This document shows, piece after piece, positions 50,876-58,997 of a stretch of DNA of 64,000 nt. The position numbers were made by a program, and so were the translations under genes. Position 1 is the stretch's first letter. Each line of letters opens with the position of its first letter. Origin of the DNA: JAQGMV01 sp035626595 (GTDB lineage Bacteria > Pseudomonadota > Gammaproteobacteria > Burkholderiales > SG8-41); assembly GCA_035626595.1 (NCBI GenBank), contig DASPNJ010000080.1:1-64000 (forward strand), written 5' to 3'. The notes beneath the pieces are model-generated. The model was not told the DNA's origin and did not search any database. It saw nothing but the letters and a program-made list of their open reading frames with translations.

Positions 50876-53023
50876 TCACCCCATCCCTGTGCCCGCTGCG
50901 CGGGGCGCAGGCGTATCGCGCGCGATGACCGCGCGCAGCTTCTCGATGTCGGCGGGCTTCACGAGGTGCGCGTCGAAGCCGGCTTCGCGTGCGCGCTGCT
51001 CGTCCTCCGGCTGGCCATAGCCGGTGAGCGCGACCAACGTCATCCGGCGGCCCGTCCGTGCGCGAATCGTGCGTGCCACTTCGTAACCGTCCATGCGCGG
51101 CAGCCCGATATCGATCAGCGCGATGTCCGGCTCGAGTCGCGTAGCGGCTTCCACGCCGCTCGCGCCGTCGGGTGCCTCGTGGATCCGATGGCCATCGAGG
51201 CTCAGCACCTGCGCAAGCGACTGCCGCGCATCTTCGTTGTCCTCGATGAGGAGTATGGACCGGCCGGCGGTGCGCCTCGGCCCGGTACCCTCCACCTTCA
51301 CGGCCACGCTCGGGCTGTCGACCGCGGCGAGCCGCACGATGAATTCCGCCCCTTTACCGGCACCTTCGCTCGTAACCGTTACGCAGCCGCCGTGCAGCTC
51401 GACAAGCCGCCGCACCAGCGTGAGCCCGAGCCCCAGGCCGCCCTTGCGATGGAGCTCGCCCTTTGCCTGATAGAAGAGCTCGAATACGCGCTCGAGCTCC
51501 TCGGGCGAAAGGCCGATGCCGCTGTCGCGCACCGTGAGCACTGCATCGGCGCCTTCGCGCCGCAGCGACAGGTGAACGCTGCCGCCGGACGGCGTGTAGG
51601 TCAACGCGTTCGCCAGCAGATTCACGACGACCTGTTCCAGCCGGGTGCGATCGGCTTCCACGAACACGGATGTCGCGTCCACGCTCAACCGATGCGCCGC
51701 GGCCTTGCCGGCCGCGCGCACCGTGCTGACGGCGTTACGCGCGATCGACGCGAGATCGACCACCTCGCGCTGCAGGAAGATCTTGCCGGTGATGACGCGG
51801 CCGACGTCGAGCAGATCGTCGATGAGCCGCGTCAGATGCGCGGTCTGCCGGCTGATTACGCTGCGCGCGAACGCGACCGCCTCCGGCGTGGTCTTGCCGC
51901 TTTCGAGGAGCTGCACCGCGTTGCTTATGGCGGCGAGCGGATTGCGCAGCTCGTGCCCGAGCATCGCGAGGAACTCGTCTTTTGCCTTGTTCGCCGTCTC
52001 TGCGACCGCGCGCGCTTCGTGTTCCAGCGCAAACAGGCGGTCACGCTCCGCTTCGGCCTGCGCGCGCTCCCGCGCTTCGCGTCCGAGCCTCAGCGCGACG
52101 GGAATCGTCGTCAGAAGAATCAGCGCTTCGGCGATCGCGAGCGCCCACAGGTAACGCCGCAACGCGGCGTCGGCGGCGGCGGACGAGACCGCGACACCGA
52201 CGCTCCAGCCGCTGGTGCCGACCGGCGTCCAGGCAGTGAATACTTCCGTGCCCTCGATCGTCGTGAAGCGCTGCCAGCCCTCCGCTGCGATGCTGCTCGC
52301 TTTCACGAGCGCCGCCACCGGCTGCCTGCCTCTGAACGCGTCGGCAGAGATGCTGCGCGAAATGAAGCGGTGTTTCCGGTCCCACACGGCGGTCACTACG
52401 GTGTTGTCGGCGGCGCTGGTCTGCTCGATGAGCTGGTCGAGAGGCGCGAATTCCAGTGAAGCCGACAGCGCCTTGGCCACGCGGCCTTCGCGCACGACGG
52501 GCACCGTGACCGCGACGATCAGCCGACCGGACGCCGGTCCGGTAAAGACGTCGGAGATCATCGGCCGCGCCGTGCGAATCACGTCGAGCACGTGCGCCTG
52601 ACCGATGGGCGTTCGCATGGTCGGCTTCGGAAAGCGCGTATTCAGAAGCTGCTGTCCGTCCACGGCAAACACGATGACGTTGCTCCAGTGCTTGCCGGTT
52701 TCCAGCGCGCGGCCGGCGTTGCGGGCGAATTCTTCGTAGGCGTCGCTGTCGAGCAGCGGAGAGCTCGCCATGTACTCAAGTTGACGCACCGTGCCCTCGA
52801 GCTGCTTTTCGATCGAGAGCGCAATCGCGCGGGCGGTGGCTTTCTGCTGAAGCTCGAACTGATGCTGCTGCTGTTGCCACAGCATGTAAACGACGACTGC
52901 CGCGAACAGCATGAGCGGCAGCGAGGCGAGGACAACCGTGAGCGGGGCGTGCTCCCGCAACGCACGCCAGGCGGGCGCAGAGCGGTTGGAGCGTGCTCGC
53001 CCCGGCTCTTCTACTGCATTCAA
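50876..53023 (-). CDS. Hybrid sensor histidine kinase with receiver domain
   Basis: This 715-residue protein has TM helices at about 28-49 and 291-312 enclosing a periplasmic double-Cache-like sensor. A coiled linker and HisKA follow, with the phosphorylated H357 (LAMLGHELRNPLAAIS). HATPase_c carries the boxes NLLANALTYTP, DSGIGL and GGLGLGLTLVRRL, and a C-terminal receiver has D638 (ALIDIGLPRMDG). There is no DNA-binding output, so it should signal to a separate protein or act through a phosphorelay. It is the first gene of the minus-strand operon with the amidase and may sense a compound that the amidase degrades. Confidence 0.93.
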   Translation of the reverse strand: MNAVEEPGRARSNRSAPAWRALREHAPLTVVLASLPLMLFAAVVVYMLWQQQQHQFELQQKATARAIALSIEKQLEGTVRQLEYMASSPLLDSDAYEEFARNAGRALETGKHWSNVIVFAVDGQQLLNTRFPKPTMRTPIGQAHVLDVIRTARPMISDVFTGPASGRLIVAVTVPVVREGRVAKALSASLEFAPLDQLIEQTSAADNTVVTAVWDRKHRFISRSISADAFRGRQPVAALVKASSIAAEGWQRFTTIEGTEVFTAWTPVGTSGWSVGVAVSSAAADAALRRYLWALAIAEALILLTTIPVALRLGREARERAQAEAERDRLFALEHEARAVAETANKAKDEFLAMLGHELRNPLAAISNAVQLLESGKTTPEAVAFARSVISRQTAHLTRLIDDLLDVGRVITGKIFLQREVVDLASIARNAVSTVRAAGKAAAHRLSVDATSVFVEADRTRLEQVVVNLLANALTYTPSGGSVHLSLRREGADAVLTVRDSGIGLSPEELERVFELFYQAKGELHRKGGLGLGLTLVRRLVELHGGCVTVTSEGAGKGAEFIVRLAAVDSPSVAVKVEGTGPRRTAGRSILLIEDNEDARQSLAQVLSLDGHRIHEAPDGASGVEAATRLEPDIALIDIGLPRMDGYEVARTIRARTGRRMTLVALTGYGQPEDEQRAREAGFDAHLVKPADIEKLRAVIARDTPAPRAAGTGMG

Positions 53024-53171
53024 TTCGATTTATCGCCCGCCGGACACGACGTACCGTGCGGCACGGTCGTTGGACAATTTCAGTTTAGCACCGGCCCTCC
53101 GGCGGTTCGTCCGGCGCACGCCCGGCAGGGCGTGCGGTCCGGACGACGTGTGGCGCTCCAGGCGCCGCGGC

Positions 53172-53405
53172 CTACACCTGCTTCTGCTTGAACAGCAGCT
53201 CTTTCGCTTTTTGTGCGATGCGCTGCTGCTGCTCCTGCACCTCGTGCATGAACTCGGCGACTTCCTTACTGCCCTCGCTGCTGGCGTCCTGCTCGTACTT
53301 GGCGCAGGCTTCGGCGCCCTGCAGCGAGTGATACAGCACGCTCACCAGGTCGTAGTCCTTGTCCATCGTGTGGGGATTGATCTTGGTGCCGGCGTCATTG
53401 GGCAT
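53172..53405 (-). CDS. Small conserved-type soluble protein, unknown function
   Basis: This 77-residue protein (MPNDAGTKINPHTMDKDYDLVSVLYHSLQGAEACAKYEQDA...) is predicted helical and charged, ending in the basic KAKELLFKQKQV. AAAGGAGG lies about 6 nt before the start, which supports expression. The layout resembles small ferritin- or bacterioferritin-like helical proteins of unknown role found in proteobacteria, but I cannot name a family. It precedes the kinase gene and follows a hemerythrin-domain gene on the same strand. The 53024-53171 gap holds only GC-rich inverted segments. Confidence 0.75.
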   Translation of the reverse strand: MPNDAGTKINPHTMDKDYDLVSVLYHSLQGAEACAKYEQDASSEGSKEVAEFMHEVQEQQQRIAQKAKELLFKQKQV

Positions 53406-53474
53406 ATGCAGCCTCCTTTAGAGAACATTGGGTGCGACTCAGGCATTCGTGCAACATGAATGCCCGAACGCGCG

Positions 53475-54044
53475 CTATCGCCTGAGCGCGTAGCGCAGCA
53501 GAAAGCTGCCGGCGATGAGCGCGCCGGCGCCGGCCACCAGGCCCGTCGCGGGCGTACGCCGCCAGCGGTTGCGCGCGAGCTCCCCGGCGTGGCGGCGCAT
53601 GAGCTCCAGTTTGCGGCGCATCATCCGCGCGCCGAGCGCCGTGAGATCGCGCTCGAGCAGCCGCTCGGCCTGGGGCAGCAGGATCGTCTCCTCGTCGGCG
53701 ACGTGGTGCATGACCGTACGCATGAGCTCCATGAACGTCGCATCGAATGCCGAATCCGTCGGCTCCGTCCCGCGCAGTGCGTCCATGAGCCGTCTCATCT
53801 GATCGTGCTCGGGTACGGCGCGGTCGATGAAAGAGGGGTCGGCGGTGCGCATCGCCGGATAGAAGATTTCTTCCTCGAGCTGCGCGTGGATCTCGATGGC
53901 CAGCGTGATCGTGCTCACCAGCGCGAGCTTCACTTTCGCGGGTGTGGTGCGCTCGTAGCGGTGGAAAGCGGCGAGAACCTTGGTGTGGTCCGCGCGTATA
54001 AGGTTCGTCGCCTTGGGCGCGACGTGGGTCATGACGGCGTTCAT
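53475..54044 (-). CDS. Hemerythrin HHE domain protein with C-terminal membrane helix
   Basis: This is a 189-residue protein with a four-helix HHE domain. Candidate di-iron ligands are H20 (IRADHTKV), H53 with the EEE cluster in EIHAQLEEEIFYP, H79 (EHDQM) and H112/H113 with E117 (HHVADEETILLP). A hydrophobic segment near the C-terminus (TGLVAGAGALIAGSFLLRYAL) could anchor it in the inner membrane. Such proteins bind oxygen or respond to oxidative or nitrosative stress. It lies just after the YCII/VOC operon on the same strand and may be part of the same stress response. Confidence 0.88.
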   Translation of the reverse strand: MNAVMTHVAPKATNLIRADHTKVLAAFHRYERTTPAKVKLALVSTITLAIEIHAQLEEEIFYPAMRTADPSFIDRAVPEHDQMRRLMDALRGTEPTDSAFDATFMELMRTVMHHVADEETILLPQAERLLERDLTALGARMMRRKLELMRRHAGELARNRWRRTPATGLVAGAGALIAGSFLLRYALRR

Positions 54045-54108
54045 CGGCGGGGCCTTCTGTCAGGTTGAAAACAGAAGAACCCGCCGCAAGCTGCGTTCCC
54101 GCTGGTGC

Positions 54109-54465
54109 CTACGGGGTCGTGAAGGCGAGGGGACGCACTTCGATCGTGCCGCCCACCCGGAGTGTCGGGATGCGCCGCGCGATGCCGAGCGCCTCGTCGA
54201 GGTCCTTGCACTCGATGAGGTGGTAGCCGCCGAGCTGCTCCTTGGTCTCGGCGAAAGGGCCGTCCATCACCACCGGCTTGCCGTTGCGCCCGCGCACGGT
54301 GGTCGCGACCGTGCTCGGCTGAAGCTTGCCACCGGCGAGGTACTGACCGGCCGCGGTCGTGCTCTGCACGAATTCGCCGTAGTCTTTCATCACGCTGTCG
54401 CGCTCGGATTGCGGCAGCTCGTTCCAGCGCTTCTCGTCGAAGCAGCACATCAGGAGGTATTGCAT
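54109..54465 (-). CDS. YCII/DGPF-family protein
   Basis: This 118-residue dimeric ferredoxin-like-fold protein has the family motif VVMDGPFAETKEQLGGYHLIE. Proteins of this group (DGPF, formerly DUF1330-like YCII-related) are of unknown biochemical function and are the hallmark partners of ECF42 sigma factors. Start MQYLLMCCFDEKRW. It is the fourth gene of the operon from 55755, 43 nt after the VOC gene. Confidence 0.9.
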   Translation of the reverse strand: MQYLLMCCFDEKRWNELPQSERDSVMKDYGEFVQSTTAAGQYLAGGKLQPSTVATTVRGRNGKPVVMDGPFAETKEQLGGYHLIECKDLDEALGIARRIPTLRVGGTIEVRPLAFTTP

Positions 54466-54508
54466 ACGTTTCTCCTCACCCTATCCGTCTCCCACGCGGG
54501 AGAGGGGA

Positions 54509-54928
54509 TCAGGACTGTTCGGCCTCGCAGTTGATCATCCACGGCGTACCGAAGCGGTCCACCAGCATCCCGAATTTCTCCGCCCAAAACGTCTTGTCGA
54601 GCGGCATGACGATCTTCGCATTGTCGGAGAGCCCTTTGTAGATGCGCTCGGCCTCGGCCGCGCTGTCGACGCTCAGTGAGACCCAGTTGCCCTGCGGCTT
54701 TTCGTAGCGCCCGTGCGGGGCATCGGAACCCATGAGTGCCCACTGCCCCAGGCGCATGCGCACGTGCATGATTTTGTCACGCGCCTCCGCCGGCAGGTCT
54801 CCGCACGCCTCGGGCGGACCTTCCCCGAAGCGCATCATGAACTCGATCTTGCCGCCGAGCAGCTTCTCGTAGTGCTTGAATGCGGCTTCGCAGGTCCCGT
54901 CGAAGTTGAGATAGTTCGCCAGTTCCAT
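54509..54928 (-). CDS. VOC-superfamily protein (PhnB/YjdN-like)
   Basis: This 139-residue glyoxalase-fold protein starts MELANYLNFDGTCEAAFKHYEKLLGG and has the paired beta-alpha-beta modules of PhnB/YjdN proteins. The C-terminal FWAEKFGMLVDRFGTPWMIN is typical. Metal ligands of true glyoxalases are not evident, as in most PhnB proteins. It lies between two DGPF genes, 9 nt from the upstream one, and is a frequent companion of ECF42 modules. Function is unknown. Confidence 0.9.
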   Translation of the reverse strand: MELANYLNFDGTCEAAFKHYEKLLGGKIEFMMRFGEGPPEACGDLPAEARDKIMHVRMRLGQWALMGSDAPHGRYEKPQGNWVSLSVDSAAEAERIYKGLSDNAKIVMPLDKTFWAEKFGMLVDRFGTPWMINCEAEQS

Positions 54929-54937
54929 GGCCTCTCC

Positions 54938-55348
54938 TTATGTGCCGATTTCCAGTTTGCGCAAGCGCTCGGTCGCCTCGCTCTGACCGAAGTCTTCGAG
55001 CTCGAGCAACGGGCGCACTTCGATCTCCGTCTCCTTACCTCCGATCGACGGGTTCGGGAAGCGTTTCGTCCATTCCAGCGCCTCCTCGCGCGATTTCACG
55101 TCGATCAGCGTGAAACCGCCCACGAGCTCCTTCGTCTCGGTGAAGGGACCGTCGATGACGGTGCGCTTCTCGCCCGAGTACTTGATGCGCCAGCCGTTCG
55201 CGCTCGGCTTCAGCCCCGAGCCATCGCGCAGGACGCCGGCTTTCTGCAGCTCTTCGAAATACGCCGCCATCTTCGAGAGCAGATCTTCGCCGGGCATCAC
55301 GCCCGCTTCGCACTCTTCGGTCGCTTTCACGATGATCATGAAACGCAT
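54938..55348 (-). CDS. YCII/DGPF-family protein
   Basis: This 136-residue protein carries the motif VIDGPFTETKELVGGFTLID, starting MRFMIIVKATEECEAGVMPGEDLL. It is more distant from its two neighbours of the same family than they are from each other. Its start lies 13 nt inside the preceding gene's 3' end (55336), which implies translational coupling. It is the second gene of the operon from 55755. Confidence 0.9.
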   Translation of the reverse strand: MRFMIIVKATEECEAGVMPGEDLLSKMAAYFEELQKAGVLRDGSGLKPSANGWRIKYSGEKRTVIDGPFTETKELVGGFTLIDVKSREEALEWTKRFPNPSIGGKETEIEVRPLLELEDFGQSEATERLRKLEIGT

Positions 55349-55755
55349 TGGTAGGGCTCCTCGTGGTGGATCTTCGGAAGATCGGCCGGTTGTTCCCAGA
55401 ACCGGATCGGCCGGACCTCGATCGCCCAGCCGAGCTGCTCGCCCAGGTGTGCCGCCGGATGCTTGGACGCGATCAGGATCGCTTCGTTGAGATCGCGCGC
55501 CTCGATCATGAAAAAACCGCCGACCTGTTCCTTGGTCTCAGTGAACGGGCCGTCGGTCACGGTCGGTTTGCCGTTCTTCGGCCGGATCGTGGTCGTGCCG
55601 GTCACCTCACCGAGCGACGCCTGAACCAGGAGGTGACCGCTTTGGCGCAGCTCCGCGTCATGCGCGGGACACTGGCTGACGACCGCCTTCAACTCGTCTT
55701 TGGACGTCGATTCGAAGGTTTTCACGTCATAGTATGCAAGGCAGAGGTACTTCAT
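55336..55755 (-). CDS. YCII/DGPF-family protein, first gene of ECF42-type operon
   Basis: This 139-residue protein carries VTDGPFTETKEQVGGFFMIE and starts MKYLCLAYYDVKTFES. A promoter matching the ECF42 consensus lies 32-58 nt upstream (55787-55813). The operon continues with another DGPF protein, a VOC protein and a third DGPF protein. All of these would be co-induced by the sigma factor at 57418-58674. Confidence 0.92.
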   Translation of the reverse strand: MKYLCLAYYDVKTFESTSKDELKAVVSQCPAHDAELRQSGHLLVQASLGEVTGTTTIRPKNGKPTVTDGPFTETKEQVGGFFMIEARDLNEAILIASKHPAAHLGEQLGWAIEVRPIRFWEQPADLPKIHHEEPYQCVS

Positions 55756-55786
55756 GGTGTCCTCTCGGTGGCTGTGTCGCTCTTTA

Positions 55787-55813
55787 GTCGATTGGCGCGG
55801 GGAGGTTTCGACA
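55787..55813 (-). promoter_or_regulatory. Predicted ECF42-type promoter P1
   Basis: On the minus strand, TGTCGA (55813-55808), 17 nt, then CGAC (55790-55787) continuing TAAAG. This agrees with the published ECF42 target motif (TGTCGA at -35, CGA/TC at -10). It has the same spacing as the second copy at 57368-57394. It drives the operon starting at 55755. Confidence 0.75.
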
Positions 55814-55854
55814 ATTGTCGTTCATGCTTCGACAGGCTCGGCAGGAATGGTCCT

Positions 55855-56940
55855 TTACGCGAAGCGGACGGCGGCGATCGGCGGCAGATGCGCGGAGACG
55901 CACTGCCACGAGTCGCCTCGATCCTCGGAGATCCAGAGCCCACCGGTCGTCGAGCCCATCGCGAGCCGCTCGCCCGCGTTGTCGACGTCGAGCGCGTGGC
56001 GGTAAACGAGATCGTAGGCCGGCTCTTTTGGCAGGCCCTCGCGCAGCACTTCGAACGTGCGGCCGCCGTCGCGGGTGCGCGTGACGGCGAGCTTCGCATC
56101 GACCGGCACGCGCTTTTCGTCCTTGATCGCGGGCACGAACCAGGCGGTGTCCGCGTTGTTCGGATCGACCGCAACGGCGAAACCGAATTTGGACAATGCG
56201 GTGGTCTCGATCTCGTGCCAGCTCGCGGCGCCGTCGGTCGAGCGAAAGACGCCGTTGTGGTGCTGCACCCACATGACGTCGGGATTGCTGCGGCTCGCGA
56301 CCAGCCGATGCACGTCCTGGACGAGCGGATCGCGGCTTCGCTCCGGCGGCATGTATTCCGCGCGCATGCCGTCGGCGCGCAGCGCCCACGTCTCGCCCCG
56401 GTCGCGCGTCTGCCAGACGCCGCCGGTGGAGACCGCGACGGTCAGTCTGCGGCTGTCGCGGGGGTCGACGGCGACCGAATGCATGCCGGCCGCGTCGTAA
56501 CCGCCGCCCATCCATTCGACGCGCTGCGGGTGGTCCCACAGCGGGCGCACGAGCGACCAGGTCGTGCCGTGATCGACGGACCGGAAGAGTCCGCCGGGGA
56601 TCGTGCCCGCCCACAGCACGCCGGGTTCGTCGCGACCGCCGGTTTCGAGCGTCCAGACCTGAACCAGCTTCCACTCCGGACCCGCCGCCCCCTCGGGCTG
56701 TGGCGGATAGGCTGGCGCGGTCTGCTCGTCCCACGTTTTGCCGCCGTCGGCCGACCGACGCATCTTCACGCCGAAGTGGCCGAGGTTGAGCGACGCGTAC
56801 AAAGTCCCATCGCGGACATCGTGAAGCACGGCGGTCACGGGATCGCCGAGGAAGCTCGGCTCGCCTAACGACCAGCGGCCGTTGCGGCGCGTGACGTTGA
56901 AGAGGCCTTTGCGGGTGCCGACGAGTAGGCGATCGCTCAT
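55855..56940 (-). CDS. BNR/sialidase-type beta-propeller protein
   Basis: This is 361 residues from the ATG at 56940 (GGAGGAGC upstream; a GTG at 56955 is less likely). At least five Asp-box repeats of the form S-x-D-x-G-x-x-W are visible: RSADGGKTWDE, RSVDHGTTWSL, QTRDRGETWAL, RSTDGAASWHE and SEDRGDSWQC. It should fold as a six- or seven-bladed propeller, as in sialidases and plant-photosystem-II-stability-factor-like proteins. No signal peptide is seen, and the substrate-binding Arg triad of sialidases is not obvious, so enzymatic function is doubtful. It sits within the ECF42 module. Confidence 0.85.
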   Translation of the reverse strand: MSDRLLVGTRKGLFNVTRRNGRWSLGEPSFLGDPVTAVLHDVRDGTLYASLNLGHFGVKMRRSADGGKTWDEQTAPAYPPQPEGAAGPEWKLVQVWTLETGGRDEPGVLWAGTIPGGLFRSVDHGTTWSLVRPLWDHPQRVEWMGGGYDAAGMHSVAVDPRDSRRLTVAVSTGGVWQTRDRGETWALRADGMRAEYMPPERSRDPLVQDVHRLVASRSNPDVMWVQHHNGVFRSTDGAASWHEIETTALSKFGFAVAVDPNNADTAWFVPAIKDEKRVPVDAKLAVTRTRDGGRTFEVLREGLPKEPAYDLVYRHALDVDNAGERLAMGSTTGGLWISEDRGDSWQCVSAHLPPIAAVRFA

Positions 56941-56972
56941 GTCTTGCTCCTCCACTTTGAAAGTCGAGCGTC

Positions 56973-57039
56973 GTCACCCCCGCCTAGGCGGGGGTCCAGG
57001 CGCTACGCATTCTGGATTCCCGCCTGCGCGGGAATGACG
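56973..57039. repeat. REP-type repeat B, full paired copy
   Basis: GTCACCCCCGCCTAGGCGG...GTCCAGG is followed by TTCTGGATTCCCGCCTGCGC...GGAATGACG, two stem-forming halves in inverted order. It lies upstream of the propeller gene, in the 128-nt gap to the MoaD-like gene. Confidence 0.8.
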
Positions 57040-57068
57040 AGCGGATTGCGACAGTACGATTCATCACA

Positions 57069-57338
57069 TCAGCCGCCGGACAGCGCCTGCAGCACGAAGA
57101 TCTCGCTCGTGGGCGTAACGGCGTCGGAGAGCCGCTCCCGGTCGCCGATCCGCGTGCCGTCCACATATATATGTACGTGGCGGCGCACGTGGCCCTGCTC
57201 GTCGAGCACGTAGTCGCGGATCTGCGGCGTTTCCATGAAGACCGCCGTCAGCGCCTGCGCCACGGTCGCGCCCGCGACCTCGGTCTCGGGGCAGGCGACG
57301 TAGCGCTGCAGGTTGGATGTAAAAACGACGCGGGGCAT
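57069..57338 (-). CDS. MoaD/ThiS-family ubiquitin-like sulfur carrier
   Basis: This 89-residue beta-grasp protein ends in the diagnostic Gly-Gly (VLQALSGG), which is needed for thiocarboxylate formation. The interior HVHIYVDGTRIGD and the acidic EGQH-type loop resemble MoaD-like small archaeal-type modifiers. Its partner adenylyltransferase is not in the window. It has its own predicted ECF42 promoter (57368-57394), so sulfur-carrier supply may be part of the sigma-factor response. The propeller gene lies downstream after a REP repeat. Confidence 0.88.
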   Translation of the reverse strand: MPRVVFTSNLQRYVACPETEVAGATVAQALTAVFMETPQIRDYVLDEQGHVRRHVHIYVDGTRIGDRERLSDAVTPTSEIFVLQALSGG

Positions 57339-57367
57339 GCGCGGTAAGGTTCCGGTGATTACCTATA

Positions 57368-57394
57368 GTCGAACGGCGGCCAGTCAATTCGACA
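57368..57394 (-). promoter_or_regulatory. Predicted ECF42-type promoter P2
   Basis: On the minus strand, TGTCGA (57394-57389), 17 nt, then CGAC (57371-57368) continuing TATAG. The spacing matches P1 exactly and the flanking GTCGAA and TCGACTA-W-AG are shared. It lies 30 nt upstream of the MoaD-like start. It overlaps nothing else except the 79-nt gap after the sigma gene. Confidence 0.75.
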
Positions 57395-57417
57395 GCGCCG
57401 TGCATCCTGCGACATGC

Positions 57418-58674
57418 TCAGGATGAACGGGGGGACAATTCGGCGATTCGTCGCTCCAGAAACCGGCGTTCCGGCGCCTGCCGGGCGAGCTCGAGGGCCC
57501 GGACGTAGCACGCCCGCGCCTCGCGGGTCTGCCCCAGGCGGCGGTGCAGGTCGGCTCGCGCGGCGTGCGCGAGGTGGTACTCCTGGAGCTCGCCGCGGTC
57601 GAGCAGGCCGTCGATCAGATCGAGACCCGCACGCGGGCCGTCGCGCATCGCGACGGCGACCGCGCGATTGAGCTCGACCACCGGCGAAGGGCTCACCTGC
57701 GCGAGCAGGTCGTACAACCCGACGATTTGCGCCCAATCGGTCGCGGCCGCAGTCGGCGCTTGCGCGTGGATGGCCGCGATAGCCGCCTGCAACGTGTAGG
57801 CGCCGAAGCGGCGCGTGGCGAGCGCCCGTTGAACGAGCGCAACGCCTTCGGCGATCTGCGCGCGGTCCCAGAGCGTGCGGTCCTGGTCTTCGAGCAGTAC
57901 GACCTCGCCGTCGGCCGAGCTGCGCGCGGCGCGTCGGGACTCCTGAAGGACCATGAGCGCGAGGAGACCGATCGCCTCCGGCTCCGGCAGCAGCTCCACC
58001 AGTAGCCTGCCGAGGCGGATCGCCTCACCCGAGAGGTCGTGGCGCGTGAGCTCGGCGCCCGACGACGCGTAATAGCCTTCGTTGAAGACGAGGTAGATCA
58101 CGCGCAGGACGGCGTCGAGCCGTTCGGGCAGGTTATCGCGCGAGGGCACCTGGTAGGGAATGCGCGCATCGCGGATCTTGTTCTTCGCCCGGACGATGCG
58201 CTGAGCGAGCGTCGGCGCCGGTGTGAGGAACGCGCGCGCGATCTCTTCGGTCGTGAGTCCGCACACTTCGCGCAGGGTGAGCGCGACCTGTGCGTCCGGC
58301 GCCAGTGCCGGATGGCAGCAGGTGAAGATCAAACGCAGCCGGTCGTCTTCTACGCCTTCGGTCTCGCCGAGCTCGTACGAGGGCTCGCCGTCAAGCTCGC
58401 GCGCGAGCTCCTCGACCGTCTCGTCGAATTTCGCGCGCCGGCGGATGCGGTCGATCGCCTTGAAGCGCCCCGCGGAGACGAGCCACGCGCGTGGATTGGC
58501 CGGCAGGCCTTCCCGCGGCCATTGCTCCACCGCGGCGGCGAACGCGTCGTGCAGCGCTTCTTCCGCGAGATCGAAGCTGCCGAGGAGCCGGATCAGGGTT
58601 GCGAGAACGCGCCGCGATTCGGCGCGGTAGACCTGCTCGACAGCCCCTTGTGCGCGGTCAGCCTCCGCGCTCAA
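57418..58674 (-). CDS. ECF sigma factor, ECF42 type with C-terminal TPR-like domain
   Basis: This is 418 residues from a TTG start at 58674. Region 2 (about residues 12-85: VYRAESRRVLATLIRLLGSFDLAEEALHDAFAAAVEQWPREGLPANPRAWLV) and region 4 (about 125-180: VALTLREVCGLTTEEIARAFLTPAPTLAQRIVRAKNKI) are followed by about 220 helical residues. This long C-terminal domain, which replaces an anti-sigma factor, is characteristic of ECF42. The adjacent DGPF, VOC and MoaD-like genes and two matching promoters support the assignment. No such promoter was seen upstream of the sigma gene itself. Signal is unknown. Confidence 0.93.
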   Translation of the reverse strand: MSAEADRAQGAVEQVYRAESRRVLATLIRLLGSFDLAEEALHDAFAAAVEQWPREGLPANPRAWLVSAGRFKAIDRIRRRAKFDETVEELARELDGEPSYELGETEGVEDDRLRLIFTCCHPALAPDAQVALTLREVCGLTTEEIARAFLTPAPTLAQRIVRAKNKIRDARIPYQVPSRDNLPERLDAVLRVIYLVFNEGYYASSGAELTRHDLSGEAIRLGRLLVELLPEPEAIGLLALMVLQESRRAARSSADGEVVLLEDQDRTLWDRAQIAEGVALVQRALATRRFGAYTLQAAIAAIHAQAPTAAATDWAQIVGLYDLLAQVSPSPVVELNRAVAVAMRDGPRAGLDLIDGLLDRGELQEYHLAHAARADLHRRLGQTREARACYVRALELARQAPERRFLERRIAELSPRSS

Positions 58675-58676
58675 CT

Positions 58677-58868
58677 CTACGAGTGCTGAACGGGCGAGCG
58701 CCGAGCCGCGTCTGCCATGCGCTCATGGGTCTCGGGCGTCGAACGGGCGACCGGAACGCGTGCTGACTGCTGCGCGTCGGCCGCTGCGGGGAGTCCGGTA
58801 TGGCCTGCCGCGCCGTTCACGACAGTGCTCCGGATGAACGCGCGGCGATTGAATCGACGGTCCTTCAT
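58677..58868 (-). pseudogene. Tat signal peptide remnant, 63 codons
   Basis: MKDRRFNRRAFIRSTVVNGAAGHTGLPAAADAQQ has a twin-arginine motif (NRRAFIRS) like those of exported oxidoreductases and amidohydrolases. A GGGGGG ribosome-like site precedes it. The frame stops at 58677, 2 nt before the sigma factor start, with no domain after the signal. It is probably the stub of a deleted Tat substrate. Alternatively it is a short translated leader coupled to the sigma gene. Confidence 0.45.
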
Positions 58869-58997
58869 GGAAACCCCCCGGGGACTTTCGAATCCCTAAT
58901 CGTAACGAGGCGGGGCGCGGTTTGTAAATACAATACGGCGCTCACGTCACCGGTGCCAGGCTATGTTGCAGGGCATCAGAAGCCAACAGGACAAGAG

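Noticed and set aside
48558..51020. 820-codon plus-strand frame opposite the amidase
   Set aside because: Shadow frame; the minus strand has the amidase Ser-Ser-Lys motifs.
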